From Roseateles oligotrophus (GTDB taxonomy: Bacteria > Pseudomonadota > Gammaproteobacteria > Burkholderiales > Burkholderiaceae_C): a stretch of DNA of 64,000 nt. Both the position numbers and the translations under genes were made by a program. The DNA is taken from NCBI RefSeq assembly GCF_014204525.1, contig NZ_JACHLP010000002.1:614476-678475 (forward strand), written 5' to 3'. Shown here piece after piece: positions 1 through 8,936 of this stretch. The notes under the pieces are model-generated. The model had not been told where the DNA came from. It did no database searches and saw nothing but the letters and a program-made list of their open reading frames with translations. Within the stretch, counting starts at the first letter, position 1. The number at the start of each line of letters is the position of its first letter.

Positions 1-999
1 CTGGTGCAGGAGGCCAATGCCGGCCTGCCCACCTTGCATCGCTATTTCAAGCTGCGCAGCCAGATGCTGGGGCTGAAGAGCGCCGGCTACCAGGACGTCT
101 ACGTGCCCCTGGCCAAGGCCACGCGCAAGTACACGCTGGCCGAGGCCGAGCAGCTGACGCTGGCTTCGCTGGGGCCCCTGGGCCAGGACTACACGGCGAA
201 GCTGGCCGAGGCCTTCAAGGGCGGCTGGATGCACTCGGTGCCGCAGCGCGGCAAGCGTTCGGGCGCTTATATGAACCCGGCCGCCTACGACGTCCACCCC
301 TACCTCTTGATGAGCTTCAACGGCGAGTACAACAGCGTGTCCACGCTGGCGCATGAGTGGGGCCATGCCATGCACTCGGTGCTGTCCAACGCCGCCCAGC
401 CTTTTGAGACCGCCGACTACTCGACCTTCATCGCCGAGATTCCCTCCACGGCTAATGAGTTATTCCTGGTGGACTATATGGTCGAGAAGGCCGCCACCCG
501 CGAGGAGAAGATCTTCGCCCTCAGCCAGGAGCTGGAAAACATCCGCGGCACCTTCTTCCGCCAGGCCATGTTTGCCGAGTTCGAGCTGAAGGCGCATGAG
601 GCGGTGGAAAAGGGCGAGCCCGTCACTGGCGAGTCGCTGAGCAAGATCTATCTGGACCTGCTCAAACGCTATCACGGCGATGCCCAGGGCGTGGTCAAGA
701 TCGACGATCTCTACGGCATCGAGTGGGCCTACATCCCCCACTTCTACAACGACTTCTACGTCTACCAGTACGCCACCTGCGTCAGCGCGGCCGCCTTCTT
801 CGCCGAGGGCATAGTCAAGGGCGATACGGCTCTGCGCGACAAGTTCTTCGCCATGCTCAAGGCCGGCAGCTCGGCCGACGCCTATCCTCTGACCCGTGCC
901 GCCGGCCTGGACCTGGCCTCACCCGAGCCCTACCGTGCCCTGATGCGCCGCATGAACGCCACGATGGACAAGCTGGAGGCCCTGAACGCCGGTCGCTAA
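1..999 (+). CDS. pepF: Oligoendopeptidase F-type M3 metallopeptidase, 5' end missing
   Basis: This is the C-terminal 332 residues of a zinc oligopeptidase of family M3. The reading frame is open from base 1, so the start lies upstream of the window. The HEXXH zinc motif appears as HEWGH at bases 352-366, followed by the conserved AMHS. Downstream is the E-I-P-S-T-A-N-E segment (around 436-460) that supplies the third zinc ligand in the family, and the late segment containing GIEWAYIPHFYNDFYVYQYA is typical of PepF. These enzymes are usually cytosolic and cut short peptides during protein turnover. The stop overlaps by 4 bp the stop of the convergent kinase gene. Family assignment is firm; the exact substrate is unknown. 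Confidence 0.93.
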   Translation: MVQEANAGLPTLHRYFKLRSQMLGLKSAGYQDVYVPLAKATRKYTLAEAEQLTLASLGPLGQDYTAKLAEAFKGGWMHSVPQRGKRSGAYMNPAAYDVHPYLLMSFNGEYNSVSTLAHEWGHAMHSVLSNAAQPFETADYSTFIAEIPSTANELFLVDYMVEKAATREEKIFALSQELENIRGTFFRQAMFAEFELKAHEAVEKGEPVTGESLSKIYLDLLKRYHGDAQGVVKIDDLYGIEWAYIPHFYNDFYVYQYATCVSAAAFFAEGIVKGDTALRDKFFAMLKAGSSADAYPLTRAAGLDLASPEPYRALMRRMNATMDKLEALNAGR

Positions 1000-2915
1000 C
1001 CTTTATTGACATCGGCGTCTGGATTCAAGGCAGCCTCATGGCGGGGCGGCAGCAGCCATTGCAGCTCGAAGCGGCAGCCGCCGCCGTCCAGATTGCGCAC
1101 CATGAGGCGGCCCTTGAGCTGGCGCCAGGCCACGGCCTGGGCCTGGAACAGCCCCAGGCCGTTGCGGCCCTGGCCGAAGGTGCTGGACACATAGGGGTCG
1201 AACACATGCGGGAGCAAGGCCTCCGGGATGCCCGGTCCCTGGTCATCCACCCGCAGCCAGCCCCGGCCGTCTTTTTCGCCGCTGCTCAGGTGCACGCTGC
1301 CGCCGGTTCCCGGCGGGTAGGCATGGCGGGCGATATTGCTGAATAGCTGGACCAGGATCTGGTCGAACGCGTTTTTCTGCACCTGCAGCGGCAGGCTCTC
1401 TTCCAGCCGCAAGTGGATGTCTGGGCGTTGGCCCAGGGCTTCTTCCCAGGCCGGGACGATGGCCGTGGCCAGGGGCACGGGCTGGGGCGCGGCGGCCGGT
1501 AGCGGCAGTTCCAGCGAGCTGTAATCCGCCATCAGCGCAGCCATGCGCTGCAGATTGCGCAGCGCTAATTCGCCGTTAGCAATGATGGTTTCCAGCGTTT
1601 GGGTCAGCAGGCTTCTGGTCAGCTGGCCGCGGGCCATCTGTTCGTTCAAGGCCTTGGGCAACTGCACCACCGCGCCCAGCGTCGTCAAGGCATTGCCCAG
1701 CGGCGTGTTCATCTCATGCGCCATGCCGGCCAGCATGGCGCCTAGCGAACCCAGACGGCTTTGTTCGATCAGCTCCTGCTGCATCTCGCGCTGCAGGGCC
1801 AGCGACTCCTGCAAGGCCATATTGCTGCGCTCCAGCACGCTGGCATGGGTACGGGCCTGCTCGGCAGCCGCTTCCGCATGCTGGCGCTGCAGGCGCTCGA
1901 TCTTGACCTCCAGGGAAAGGCTGTGGATGCCCTGGATCTCCTGCAGCTTCAGCTCGTAGGCCTCGCGCAGGCTTTCGCGGGCCGGTAGCAAATGGCCGGC
2001 GCGGATCTGCATGTCCGACAGCTGCTGCAGGCGGCGGGCCGCCTGGTGACGGCGTTTGACCGAGTCGATATAGACCCTGGCGGAGGCGCCCAACAGGCGC
2101 ATGCCCTCCTCGGCCTGCGCCTGCTTTTCTTTGAGAAAGGCGTCGGCCGCCATGATCTCGGCCGCCAGTATTCGAGCGGCATCCCCTGGCAGCGGCGCCA
2201 ACTGCTCCAGCAAGCCATAGGCCTCGTCCACGGCTTGCTGGGCCGCCGTGAGTTCATCGTCGCGAGTCAGGCATTCGACCAGACCCGTCAGCGCGTTGCA
2301 GGTCGTGACCGGGTTGCCGGCCTGGCGGGCCGCGGCGACGGCATATTGCATGCTGTGGCGGCTGTCGGCATAGCGGCCGTCATGCTCCGCCAGGCGATAC
2401 AAGGTGGTGCAGACATTGGGAACGTAGCGATGCACGCCGGCCTGCTCCAGGCAGGCGAGACCACGGTCGGCATGCAGCTGTGCCTGTTCCACCTCGCCAC
2501 GAATGAATTCCAGCCTGGCCTGGGTCAGGCAGAGGCAGGCTTCGTTGAAGCTGCTCGGGCTTTTGTGGTGGATCAGGGCCAGCGCCGCAATATGGTCCGC
2601 CGCCTCGTCATTGCGGTCCTGGTTGAGCAGCCAGATGCAAAGCAGATAGTGCAATTCGGCCCGCCGGTCGGGTGAGGCGAGCAAGTCCTGCTGCGGCAGC
2701 AAGCGCTGCAGCAGTGCCGGCGCATCGTCGGACATCCAGAGCGCGGTCATCATCACGGCCCGCAGCAACTGGTACTCCATCGCGGCGGGCGTTTGCAACT
2801 CGTCCGGCTCGGGCAGACGCATGGGCGGCAGCGTCAGCAACAAGGTGGCCTCATGGTCCACCCGCGCCCACAGCGCCGCCAGCGTGTCAGGGTTCAGGGC
2901 TAGGCTGAGTTCCAT
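996..2915 (-). CDS. Cytosolic sensor histidine kinase with TPR-like N-terminal half
   Basis: This 639-residue protein has an alpha-helical, TPR-like first half (about residues 40-330), a coiled-coil stretch (about 330-385), then a kinase core. The H-box is MAHEMNTPLG with the phospho-acceptor at His400. The ATP lid follows as DDQGPGIPEALLPHVFDPY and NGLGLF. I see no signal peptide or membrane segment, so it probably senses a cytosolic cue or a protein partner through the TPR region. No response regulator gene is adjacent, so it looks like an orphan kinase. It converges with the peptidase gene and is transcribed in the same direction as the glyoxalase gene upstream of it. The input signal is unknown. 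Confidence 0.85.
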   Translation of the reverse strand: MELSLALNPDTLAALWARVDHEATLLLTLPPMRLPEPDELQTPAAMEYQLLRAVMMTALWMSDDAPALLQRLLPQQDLLASPDRRAELHYLLCIWLLNQDRNDEAADHIAALALIHHKSPSSFNEACLCLTQARLEFIRGEVEQAQLHADRGLACLEQAGVHRYVPNVCTTLYRLAEHDGRYADSRHSMQYAVAAARQAGNPVTTCNALTGLVECLTRDDELTAAQQAVDEAYGLLEQLAPLPGDAARILAAEIMAADAFLKEKQAQAEEGMRLLGASARVYIDSVKRRHQAARRLQQLSDMQIRAGHLLPARESLREAYELKLQEIQGIHSLSLEVKIERLQRQHAEAAAEQARTHASVLERSNMALQESLALQREMQQELIEQSRLGSLGAMLAGMAHEMNTPLGNALTTLGAVVQLPKALNEQMARGQLTRSLLTQTLETIIANGELALRNLQRMAALMADYSSLELPLPAAAPQPVPLATAIVPAWEEALGQRPDIHLRLEESLPLQVQKNAFDQILVQLFSNIARHAYPPGTGGSVHLSSGEKDGRGWLRVDDQGPGIPEALLPHVFDPYVSSTFGQGRNGLGLFQAQAVAWRQLKGRLMVRNLDGGGCRFELQWLLPPRHEAALNPDADVNKG

Positions 2916-2963
2916 ATCGCCTCCTCGACGGGGCGCTTGCCAGCGCTTTGCGGCAAGCTGCGC

Positions 2964-3410
2964 CTACCAGTTGCCTGTGTTCGCCATCGAGGCCCAGGGC
3001 TCGGCCGGGGCCAGGGCGGCGCCGTCTTGCAGCAGCTCCACCGAGATGCCATCGGGCGAGCGCACAAAAGCCATGCGGCCATCGCGCGGCGGGCGCAGCA
3101 CGGTCACGCCATGCTCGGCCAGGCGCTGGCAGGCGGCGTAGATGTCGGGCACGGCGAAGGCCAGATGGCCGAAGTTGCGGCCGCCGGTATAGGCCTCGGA
3201 ATTGCCCTCGGCATCGGGCCAGTTATAGGTCAGCTCGACCTGGGGCTGGTAGGGGCCGTCCTCGTTGCCGGGGGCGGCCAGATAGACCAGGGTGAAGCGG
3301 CCGGCCTCGTACTCATTGCGGCGCACCTCCAGCAGACCCAGGGCATCGCGGTAGAACTTCATCGAGGCGTCCAAGTCATGGACGCGAACCATGGTGTGCA
3401 GGTATTTCAT
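2964..3410 (-). CDS. gloA: Lactoylglutathione lyase (glyoxalase I)
   Basis: The 148-residue product isomerises the methylglyoxal-glutathione hemithioacetal to S-lactoylglutathione in the cytosol. It opens with MKYLHTMVRVHDLDASMKFY, the standard glyoxalase I start. It also has the VELTYNW segment, a GHLAFAVPDI metal-ligand region and the ending DPDG-like SPDGISVELLQ. Metal ligands expected for the family are visible: His5 near the N-terminus, Glu in QVELTYNW, His in FGHLAF, and Glu in SVELLQ. The ATG at 3410 gives the usual length. A longer in-frame start at 3536 would add 42 residues of low-complexity sequence and is rejected. Confidence 0.92.
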   Translation of the reverse strand: MKYLHTMVRVHDLDASMKFYRDALGLLEVRRNEYEAGRFTLVYLAAPGNEDGPYQPQVELTYNWPDAEGNSEAYTGGRNFGHLAFAVPDIYAACQRLAEHGVTVLRPPRDGRMAFVRSPDGISVELLQDGAALAPAEPWASMANTGNW

Positions 3411-3671
3411 GGGGACTCTTTTCGGAAAGGGGAGTGCTTGATTGTCGCGCCTGGCCAGCTCCCGGCCGCTCGGTGTTGGCCGAGGTTTTGCTGCCCCGTT
3501 CATCCCGGTGCAGGCGCGCTTCGCCTCAAAACTCACAAAACCCTGGCTTAGCGCGCCACCATCTCGGCTGGCGATTCATCGGCCCGGCTGTCCATCCGTC
3601 GCCTGGGGCTCGGCCGGGCGGTCGGGGCCATCGAGACTGCAGACACTGACACCCCTCATCGGAGCCCCAGC

Positions 3672-4139
3672 ATGCTTTCCAAGACCTTCAAATTCGTGAT
3701 TCTGAGCGCCGTGGTGGTGCTGAGCGCGCCGGCCCAGGCCGCTGCCGAGCCCGGCCAGATCGCCATCACCGCGCGCGGCAGTGGCCAGCCCGTCCTGATG
3801 ATTCCCGGCCTCAGCAGCTCGGCCGCGGTCTGGGACGAAACCTGTGCGGCCTTGCAGCCCCAGGTGCAATGCCTGATCGCCCAGTTGCCGGGTTTTGCCG
3901 GCGCGGCAGCAGGCCCGCAGCAGGCGCGATACCTGGACGTCATGCGCGAGCAATTGCAGGCCGTGCTGAAGGCGCAAGCACCCAGGCGGGTGACGGTGAT
4001 GGGCCACAGCCTGGGCGGCACGCTGGCGCTGATGCTGGCGGCCCAGCTCAAGCTCAGCCCGGCCGGCTACCACTTCCTGATGTGGGATGACCTCGCCCTG
4101 GTCCAGCAGTCCATCCACGCCTTCATGGGCTTGAAGTAA
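3672..4139 (+). CDS. Alpha/beta-hydrolase fold protein, probably internally deleted
   Basis: The predicted secreted protein has 155 residues with a signal peptide (residues 1-23, ending AQA) and an alpha/beta-hydrolase beginning: VLMIPGLSSSAAVW (oxyanion region) and the nucleophile elbow GHSLGG. About 20 residues later the sequence jumps to GYHFLMWDD, which resembles the catalytic-His region and last helix of this family, and then ends. A normal member has about 270 residues, so roughly 110-120 residues, including the acid residue and lid, seem to be missing. The frame is kept. It could be a decayed gene or an unusually small protein. It lies just before the Fur-regulated heme locus. Catalytic activity is doubtful. 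Confidence 0.6.
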   Translation: MLSKTFKFVILSAVVVLSAPAQAAAEPGQIAITARGSGQPVLMIPGLSSSAAVWDETCAALQPQVQCLIAQLPGFAGAAAGPQQARYLDVMREQLQAVLKAQAPRRVTVMGHSLGGTLALMLAAQLKLSPAGYHFLMWDDLALVQQSIHAFMGLK

Positions 4140-4170
4140 GCGCTCGGCAGAGCCGGGGTGGTCGGCATGA

Positions 4171-4197
4171 GATAATGCGAATAATTCTTATTTGCGT
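4171..4197 (+). promoter_or_regulatory. Fur box upstream of the FecI-type sigma gene
   Basis: The stretch GATAATGCGAATAATTCTTA at 4171-4190, continuing TTTGCG, closely matches the Fur consensus GATAATGATAATCATTATC as overlapping hexamers in direct and inverted order. It lies only about 10 bases before the ATG at 4205, where bound Fur would block transcription. This predicts expression under iron limitation. Confidence 0.8.
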
Positions 4198-4204
4198 AGT
4201 ACCC

Positions 4205-4723
4205 ATGCCTGTTTCGATTGTGAGCGAGTCCACGCTAGTCCAGCTGTATCGCCAGCACCATGCCTGGTTGTTGGGCTGGTTGCATCGGCGCCTGAACCAG
4301 CCAGAGACCGCCGCCGATCTGGCGCAGGACACTTTTATGCGTCTGCTGCGGCCGGGCGTCGAGCTGCCGGAGACGCTGCGTGCGCCGCGTGCCTATCTCA
4401 GCACCATTGCGCACGGCCTGCTGGTCAATCATTGGCAGCGCCAGGATCTGGAGGCGGCCTATCTGCAGGCCTTGGCCGTCCAGCCGCCGGCCCTGCACCC
4501 CTCGGCCGAGGAGCAGGCCCAGACCCTGGAGTTGTTGCTGGCCGTGCAGGCCATGCTGGACGGTCTGGCCGAGCGCCCACGCCGGGCGTTTTTGCTGGCC
4601 AGGCTGGACGGCCTGGGCTATGCCGAGATCGCGGCCGAGCTGGGTGTCTCCGAGCGCATGGTCAAGAACTATATGGCGCAAGCCATGCTGCACTGCCTGC
4701 GCCTGCGCGGTGATGCGGCATGA
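4205..4723 (+). CDS. hurI: ECF sigma factor, FecI/HurI type
   Basis: This 172-residue sigma-70 family factor carries region 2 (LAQDTFMRLL, ending in AYLSTIAHGLLVNHWQRQ) and region 4 (LDGLGYAEIAAELGVSERMVKNYMAQAMLHC), both characteristic of FecI-type iron-starvation sigma factors. It should direct polymerase to the downstream heme receptor gene when FecR relays a signal from the receptor. I chose the ATG at 4205 because the upstream in-frame ATG at 4175 lies inside the Fur box. The last codon overlaps the FecR start (ATGA), so the two are translationally coupled. The order sigma, FecR, receptor, heme oxygenase resembles Bordetella hurI-hurR-bhuR, hence the symbol. Confidence 0.9.
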   Translation: MPVSIVSESTLVQLYRQHHAWLLGWLHRRLNQPETAADLAQDTFMRLLRPGVELPETLRAPRAYLSTIAHGLLVNHWQRQDLEAAYLQALAVQPPALHPSAEEQAQTLELLLAVQAMLDGLAERPRRAFLLARLDGLGYAEIAAELGVSERMVKNYMAQAMLHCLRLRGDAA

Positions 4724-5715
4724 AGGGCATGAAGGCCGAGCCGCCCCAGGCCCTGCCGCCCGAGGTGCTGGCCCAGGCGGCCGACTGGTTTGCCCGCCTG
4801 CAGGACCCGGCCGCCGATGCGGGCGAGCGCTCGCGCTGGTCGGCCTGGCATGCCAGCTCGCCCCGCCATGCCCAGGCCTGGCGCGAGGTGGAGGCGGTCT
4901 GGGGCGGCTTTGACGCCTTGCCTCCCGCGCTGGCCCAGCAGGCGCTGGAGCAGGCCGCCGGCCGCCTGCGCGCGCGCCGCCAACTGCTCAAACGCGGTGG
5001 TGCCGGCCTGCTGGGGGTGATGGGCGTGGGCGTGCTGGGTTGGCAGGCGCTGGCGCCGCAGGCCGCGCTGCAGACCGCCCATGGCCAGACGGGGCAGTGG
5101 ACCCTGGCCGATGGCAGCCGGCTCTGGCTCAACACCGCCAGCCGCGCCGACCTGGCTTTTGGCCCGCAGCAGCGCCAGATCCGCCTGCTGGAGGGCGAGC
5201 TGCTCTTGCAGGCCGAGGCCGACCGCCAACTGCTGCCCCGCCCCCTGCTGCTGGACACCGGCCTGGCCCAGCTGCGCGTGCTCGGCGATGGCCCCAGCCG
5301 CTTGGCCTGGCGCGAGCTGGGCCGTCGCGAGGGCGGCCTGCTGAGCGTTTACCAGGGGCGGGTCGAGTTAGCACCGCATCGGGGCGATGGCCCGCCGCGC
5401 CGGGTCGGCGCCGGCCAGAGCCTGCAGCTGCGGCCCGGTGGCGAATTGGCCGAGGGCCGCGCCCTGGCCCTGCACGAGGCCTGGAGCCGCCGCCTGCTGG
5501 TGGCCGAGAACATGCGCCTGGACGACTTCCTGGCCGAGCTCTCGCGCTACCGCCGCGGCTGGCTGGACTGCGAGCCCGCCCTGGCCTCGCTGCGCCTGGT
5601 CGGCAGCTTCCCGACCCAGGATGTCGAGCGCACGCTGCAGGCCCTGGCGGAGACCTTGCCCCTGCAAATCAGCCGCCCCTTGCCGGGCTGGACCCGGCTG
5701 CGCGCCCGCGCCTGA
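4720..5715 (+). CDS. hurR: FecR-family anti-sigma regulator
   Basis: The 331-residue inner-membrane protein relays the occupied-receptor signal to the ECF sigma factor. The N-terminal cytosolic DUF4880 segment (WFARLQDPAADAGERSRWSAW, then HAQAWREVEAVW) is the sigma-binding part. A single membrane span follows at about residues 90-108 (GGAGLLGVMGVGVLGWQALA). The periplasmic FecR domain begins near QTAHGQTGQWTLADGSRLWL, and the C-terminal STN-like segment ends the protein. It overlaps the sigma gene by 4 bp. Its stop codon lies in an AT-rich palindrome (5711-5731). The family call is firm; the partner assignment comes from gene order. Confidence 0.9.
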   Translation: MKGMKAEPPQALPPEVLAQAADWFARLQDPAADAGERSRWSAWHASSPRHAQAWREVEAVWGGFDALPPALAQQALEQAAGRLRARRQLLKRGGAGLLGVMGVGVLGWQALAPQAALQTAHGQTGQWTLADGSRLWLNTASRADLAFGPQQRQIRLLEGELLLQAEADRQLLPRPLLLDTGLAQLRVLGDGPSRLAWRELGRREGGLLSVYQGRVELAPHRGDGPPRRVGAGQSLQLRPGGELAEGRALALHEAWSRRLLVAENMRLDDFLAELSRYRRGWLDCEPALASLRLVGSFPTQDVERTLQALAETLPLQISRPLPGWTRLRARA

Positions 5716-5731
5716 AAAATATTTTTTCAGG
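5711..5731 (+). terminator. AT-rich palindrome at the end of the FecR gene
   Basis: Perfect 9-base arms CCTGAAAAA and TTTTTCAGG surround TAT. The TGA stop of the FecR gene is inside the left arm. The hairpin contains its own T run, so it could act as a weak or leaky terminator between the regulatory pair and the receptor. It stands out in otherwise very GC-rich DNA. Confidence 0.4.
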
Positions 5732-5879
5732 GCGCTTCCCTTTTTGCCGGCTCGGCTGGCCTGGACCTTGAACGCCAGGCAGAACGAAGCGCAAGCGCCT
5801 TCGTCTCCCCCAGCCCTTTGTCCCGCCCCGAGACCCCAGCCGCCACCTTTTGCGCGGCCGTCTCATCACCTTTTTTGCC

Positions 5880-8867
5880 ATGAAAACCTTTGTCACCGAT
5901 TCTTCGGCGGGCCGCGCCATGCGCCCGGCCGCCTTGCGGCGCAATGTGCTGCAAACCAGCCTGCGTCTGGCCTTGGCCAGCCTGCCCTTGCTGGCGGCCG
6001 CCGCCTGGGCCCAGCCGGGCGCCCAGCAGCAGGCCGCCCGCGCCTATGAAATTGCGGCCGGCCCGCTGGCCGAGGCGCTGAGCCGCTTCGGCGCCGCCAG
6101 CGGCCTCTTGATCTCGGTGGACGCGCGCCTGACCGCCCAGCGCCAAAGCCCTGGCCTGCGCGGCAGCTATGGCCCCGACGAGGGCTTGCAGGCCTTGCTG
6201 GCCGGCACCGGCCTGGTGGCCCAGCGCACGCCCCAGGGCGCGCTGGCCCTGGTGCCCGCGCCCCAGGCCGGCAAGGGCGCTTTGCAACTGGCGCCGCTGC
6301 GGGTGCAGGGCGCCGCCGGTTCCGCCGGCCTGGCCCTGCATGCGAGCGAGCAAGAGGCCGCGCTGGCGCCCTACCGCGAGGCGGGCTCCTCGGTGCATAT
6401 CTCACGCGAGACGCTGGAGCGCTTCCGTGGCACCTCGCCGGGCGACATGCTCAAGGGCGTGGCCGGCGTGCAGCTGGGCGATGTGCGCAACGGCCACTCG
6501 CTGGACGTCAATATCCGCGGCCTGCAAGGCCAGGGCCGGGTGGCCGTGGTGGTGGATGGCAGCCAGCAATCGCTGGACGTCTACCGCGGCTATGCCGGCC
6601 AGCAGCAGCGCAGCTATCTGGACCCCGACCTGATCGGCAGCGTCACCGTGGAGAAAGGCCCGGGCCTGAGCCTGGACGGGGCCGGCGCCATCGGCGGTGT
6701 GGTCAGCATGCAGACCCTGGGGGTGGGCGATGTGCTGAGCGCCGGCCAGGACAGCGGCTGGCGCCTGCGCGGCGGCCTGGCCAGCAGCAGCGTGCGCGAG
6801 CAGCCCGGCTTCAAGGTCTTCAACCGCAGCCGGCCCGAGGGCGTGCATGCGCCGGCCAGCTACTTTGGCTCGGTCGCCTGGGCCCAGCGCAGCGAGAAGC
6901 TGGATCTCGTGGCCGCCTACGTCAAGCGCCGCCAGGGCAATTACTTCGCCGGCAAGGAGGGCGTGGAGCGCTACACCAGCACCAAGTCGGGATGGCGCGG
7001 CCCGATCGTCACGCCCGACAAGGTGCTGGAGCATTACCGTGCCGGCGAGGAGGTGCTGAACACCCACAGCGCCAGCCAGTCCCTGCTGCTCAAAAGCACC
7101 TGGCGCCCCAATACTGACCAGACGCTGGAGCTGGGCCTGCGCCATCTGGATGCGGAATATGGCGAGGTCATGCCATCGGCCATGGTGCGCACACCGGCCT
7201 CCACCCAATGGACGACTTACGTCGATCCCGAGAACACCATGCAGCAGTTCGAGCCCGGCCGCATGAAGCTCAGCGCCCTGAGTGCCCAGCACCGTTGGCA
7301 GCCGGCCGGCCAGTCGCTGATCGATCTGAAGAGCCGGCTCTGGTACACGCGCAGCGACAGCACCATGTTCAACGGCGTGGTGGGCACGAACCCGCTGGGT
7401 TCCGACCTGCCCAATAGTGCCGGTGGCGACCCGCAGGGCGAGGGCTATACCACCGCCCTGCGCTCCAATGTGCGCGGCCAGCGCTGGGGCGCCCAGATCG
7501 GCAACAGCTCGCAGTTCTTCTTCGGCGGCCAGCAATCGCTGGCGGCCAGTTACGGCCTCAGCTACACCCATGAGAGCACCGGCCCCGGCAGCGCCAGCCC
7601 GGTGGTCTTGGGCGACCAGATCCGTAACCGCTATGTGCGCTCGGCCGTACGCAAGGAGGCCAGCCTGGTGGGCTCGCTGGAGTGGAAGCCCATCGAGGCC
7701 TTGAGCCTGCTGGCCGGCGGCCGCTGGATCCAGTACGAGGTGACCGACCGCAACCGCGAAGCTCGTATCACCGCCACCACCAAGGTGCCGCGCCGCAACG
7801 TCACCGTCACCAAGAACGGCAAGATGCTGGAGCATGTGGTCTGGCACCCGGATGCCAAGGGCGAGTTCACCGAGGCCTCGCTGCGCGCCAGTCCGCACCG
7901 CTTGGGCAATGTGGACAAGCTGGGCTTCGACGGCTGGAATCTGTGGAAGAACGATGGCGCTTTCATGGACGAACTCCCCAGCGCCTGGCGTTTTGGCGAG
8001 CCGCTGCAGCGCAAGACCGCCAAGTTCGCGCCCAGCTTCAGCGCCAGCTACCGGCCCAGCCCGGACAGCCTGCTCTACGCCCGCTATGCCGAGGGCTACA
8101 AGATGCCCAGCGTGTTCGAGGCCACCCGGGGCAATCACTTCATCACACCCAATCCCCATCTGCGCCCCGAGCACAACCGCAGCTGGGAGCTGGGTGCCAG
8201 CATGAGCCAGCGCGCGCTGCTGAGCGCGCAGGACAGGCTGTCGCTGAAGCTGGCGCGCTTCGACAACCGGGTGCGCGACTACATCACCCGCAGCTCCAAC
8301 CCCGAGACCTACGCCTTCACCATGAGCAATATGGAGCGTTTCGAGACCGCCGGCTGGGAGTTGCAAAGTGCTTACGACCGCGGCGACTTCTACGCCGAGA
8401 TCTCGGGCACTTATTACGACCGTGCCCGCACCTGCGATGCCCCTTCGGCGGCGGCCCTGCGCAATCTGGAGTGGGGCGCCATCAAGAACGCGCCCGATTG
8501 CGTGGACGGTGGTTTCGGCGGCAGCTATGCCAACACCCAGAACCCGCCCAAGTTTAGCGTTAACACCACGCTGGGCCTGCGCCTGCTGGACCAGCGCCTG
8601 AACCTGGGCACGCGGGTAGTGCGCAATAGCGCGCCCCTGCACCGCCTGAACGAGAAATGGCACAGCTATGCCTACACCACCCAGCAGCAGTACTACCCGG
8701 CGACGCTGACCGTGGACTTGTTCGGCAGCTACAAGCTGAGCAAACAGGCCGAGCTGAACCTGGCGCTGGACAACGCGGCGGACCGCTACTACCTCGATCC
8801 GCTGGCGCTGTCGCCCATGCCGGCACCGGGCCGCACCCTGCGCGTCGATTTCAGCGCGCGCTTCTGA
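5880..8867 (+). CDS. bhuR: TonB-dependent heme/hemoprotein receptor with STN signalling domain
   Basis: This 995-residue outer-membrane receptor imports heme or takes it from hemoproteins. A long signal peptide (residues 1 to about 42, ending AAAWAQ) precedes an STN domain (YEIAAGPLAEALSRFGAASG) that contacts FecR, then a plug (SVHISRETLERFRGTSPGDM, RGLQGQGRVAVVVDG) and a 22-strand barrel ending in aromatic Phe. The motif YKMPSVFEATRGNHFITPNP, followed by HLRPEH, corresponds to the FRAP and NPNL boxes of heme receptors with a His between them. The start at 5880 gives a normal signal peptide. It lies downstream of the sigma/FecR pair, and a strong terminator follows at 8885. The exact ligand (free heme, hemoglobin or other) is not determined. 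Confidence 0.9.
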   Translation: MKTFVTDSSAGRAMRPAALRRNVLQTSLRLALASLPLLAAAAWAQPGAQQQAARAYEIAAGPLAEALSRFGAASGLLISVDARLTAQRQSPGLRGSYGPDEGLQALLAGTGLVAQRTPQGALALVPAPQAGKGALQLAPLRVQGAAGSAGLALHASEQEAALAPYREAGSSVHISRETLERFRGTSPGDMLKGVAGVQLGDVRNGHSLDVNIRGLQGQGRVAVVVDGSQQSLDVYRGYAGQQQRSYLDPDLIGSVTVEKGPGLSLDGAGAIGGVVSMQTLGVGDVLSAGQDSGWRLRGGLASSSVREQPGFKVFNRSRPEGVHAPASYFGSVAWAQRSEKLDLVAAYVKRRQGNYFAGKEGVERYTSTKSGWRGPIVTPDKVLEHYRAGEEVLNTHSASQSLLLKSTWRPNTDQTLELGLRHLDAEYGEVMPSAMVRTPASTQWTTYVDPENTMQQFEPGRMKLSALSAQHRWQPAGQSLIDLKSRLWYTRSDSTMFNGVVGTNPLGSDLPNSAGGDPQGEGYTTALRSNVRGQRWGAQIGNSSQFFFGGQQSLAASYGLSYTHESTGPGSASPVVLGDQIRNRYVRSAVRKEASLVGSLEWKPIEALSLLAGGRWIQYEVTDRNREARITATTKVPRRNVTVTKNGKMLEHVVWHPDAKGEFTEASLRASPHRLGNVDKLGFDGWNLWKNDGAFMDELPSAWRFGEPLQRKTAKFAPSFSASYRPSPDSLLYARYAEGYKMPSVFEATRGNHFITPNPHLRPEHNRSWELGASMSQRALLSAQDRLSLKLARFDNRVRDYITRSSNPETYAFTMSNMERFETAGWELQSAYDRGDFYAEISGTYYDRARTCDAPSAAALRNLEWGAIKNAPDCVDGGFGGSYANTQNPPKFSVNTTLGLRLLDQRLNLGTRVVRNSAPLHRLNEKWHSYAYTTQQQYYPATLTVDLFGSYKLSKQAELNLALDNAADRYYLDPLALSPMPAPGRTLRVDFSARF

Positions 8868-8884
8868 GCGTTGTTTGAGCTCTT

Positions 8885-8917
8885 GGCCCCCGGCCTCGGC
8901 CGGGGGCCTTTCTTTCC
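8885..8917 (+). terminator. Rho-independent terminator between receptor and heme oxygenase
   Basis: A perfect 10-bp stem (GGCCCCCGGC and GCCGGGGGCC) with a 4-base loop is followed by TTTCTTT. It lies 17 bases after the receptor stop and 20 bases before the heme oxygenase ATG, so it should end or reduce readthrough into that gene. Confidence 0.85.
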
Positions 8918-8936
8918 CTCCTTGCTTTCTAACACC

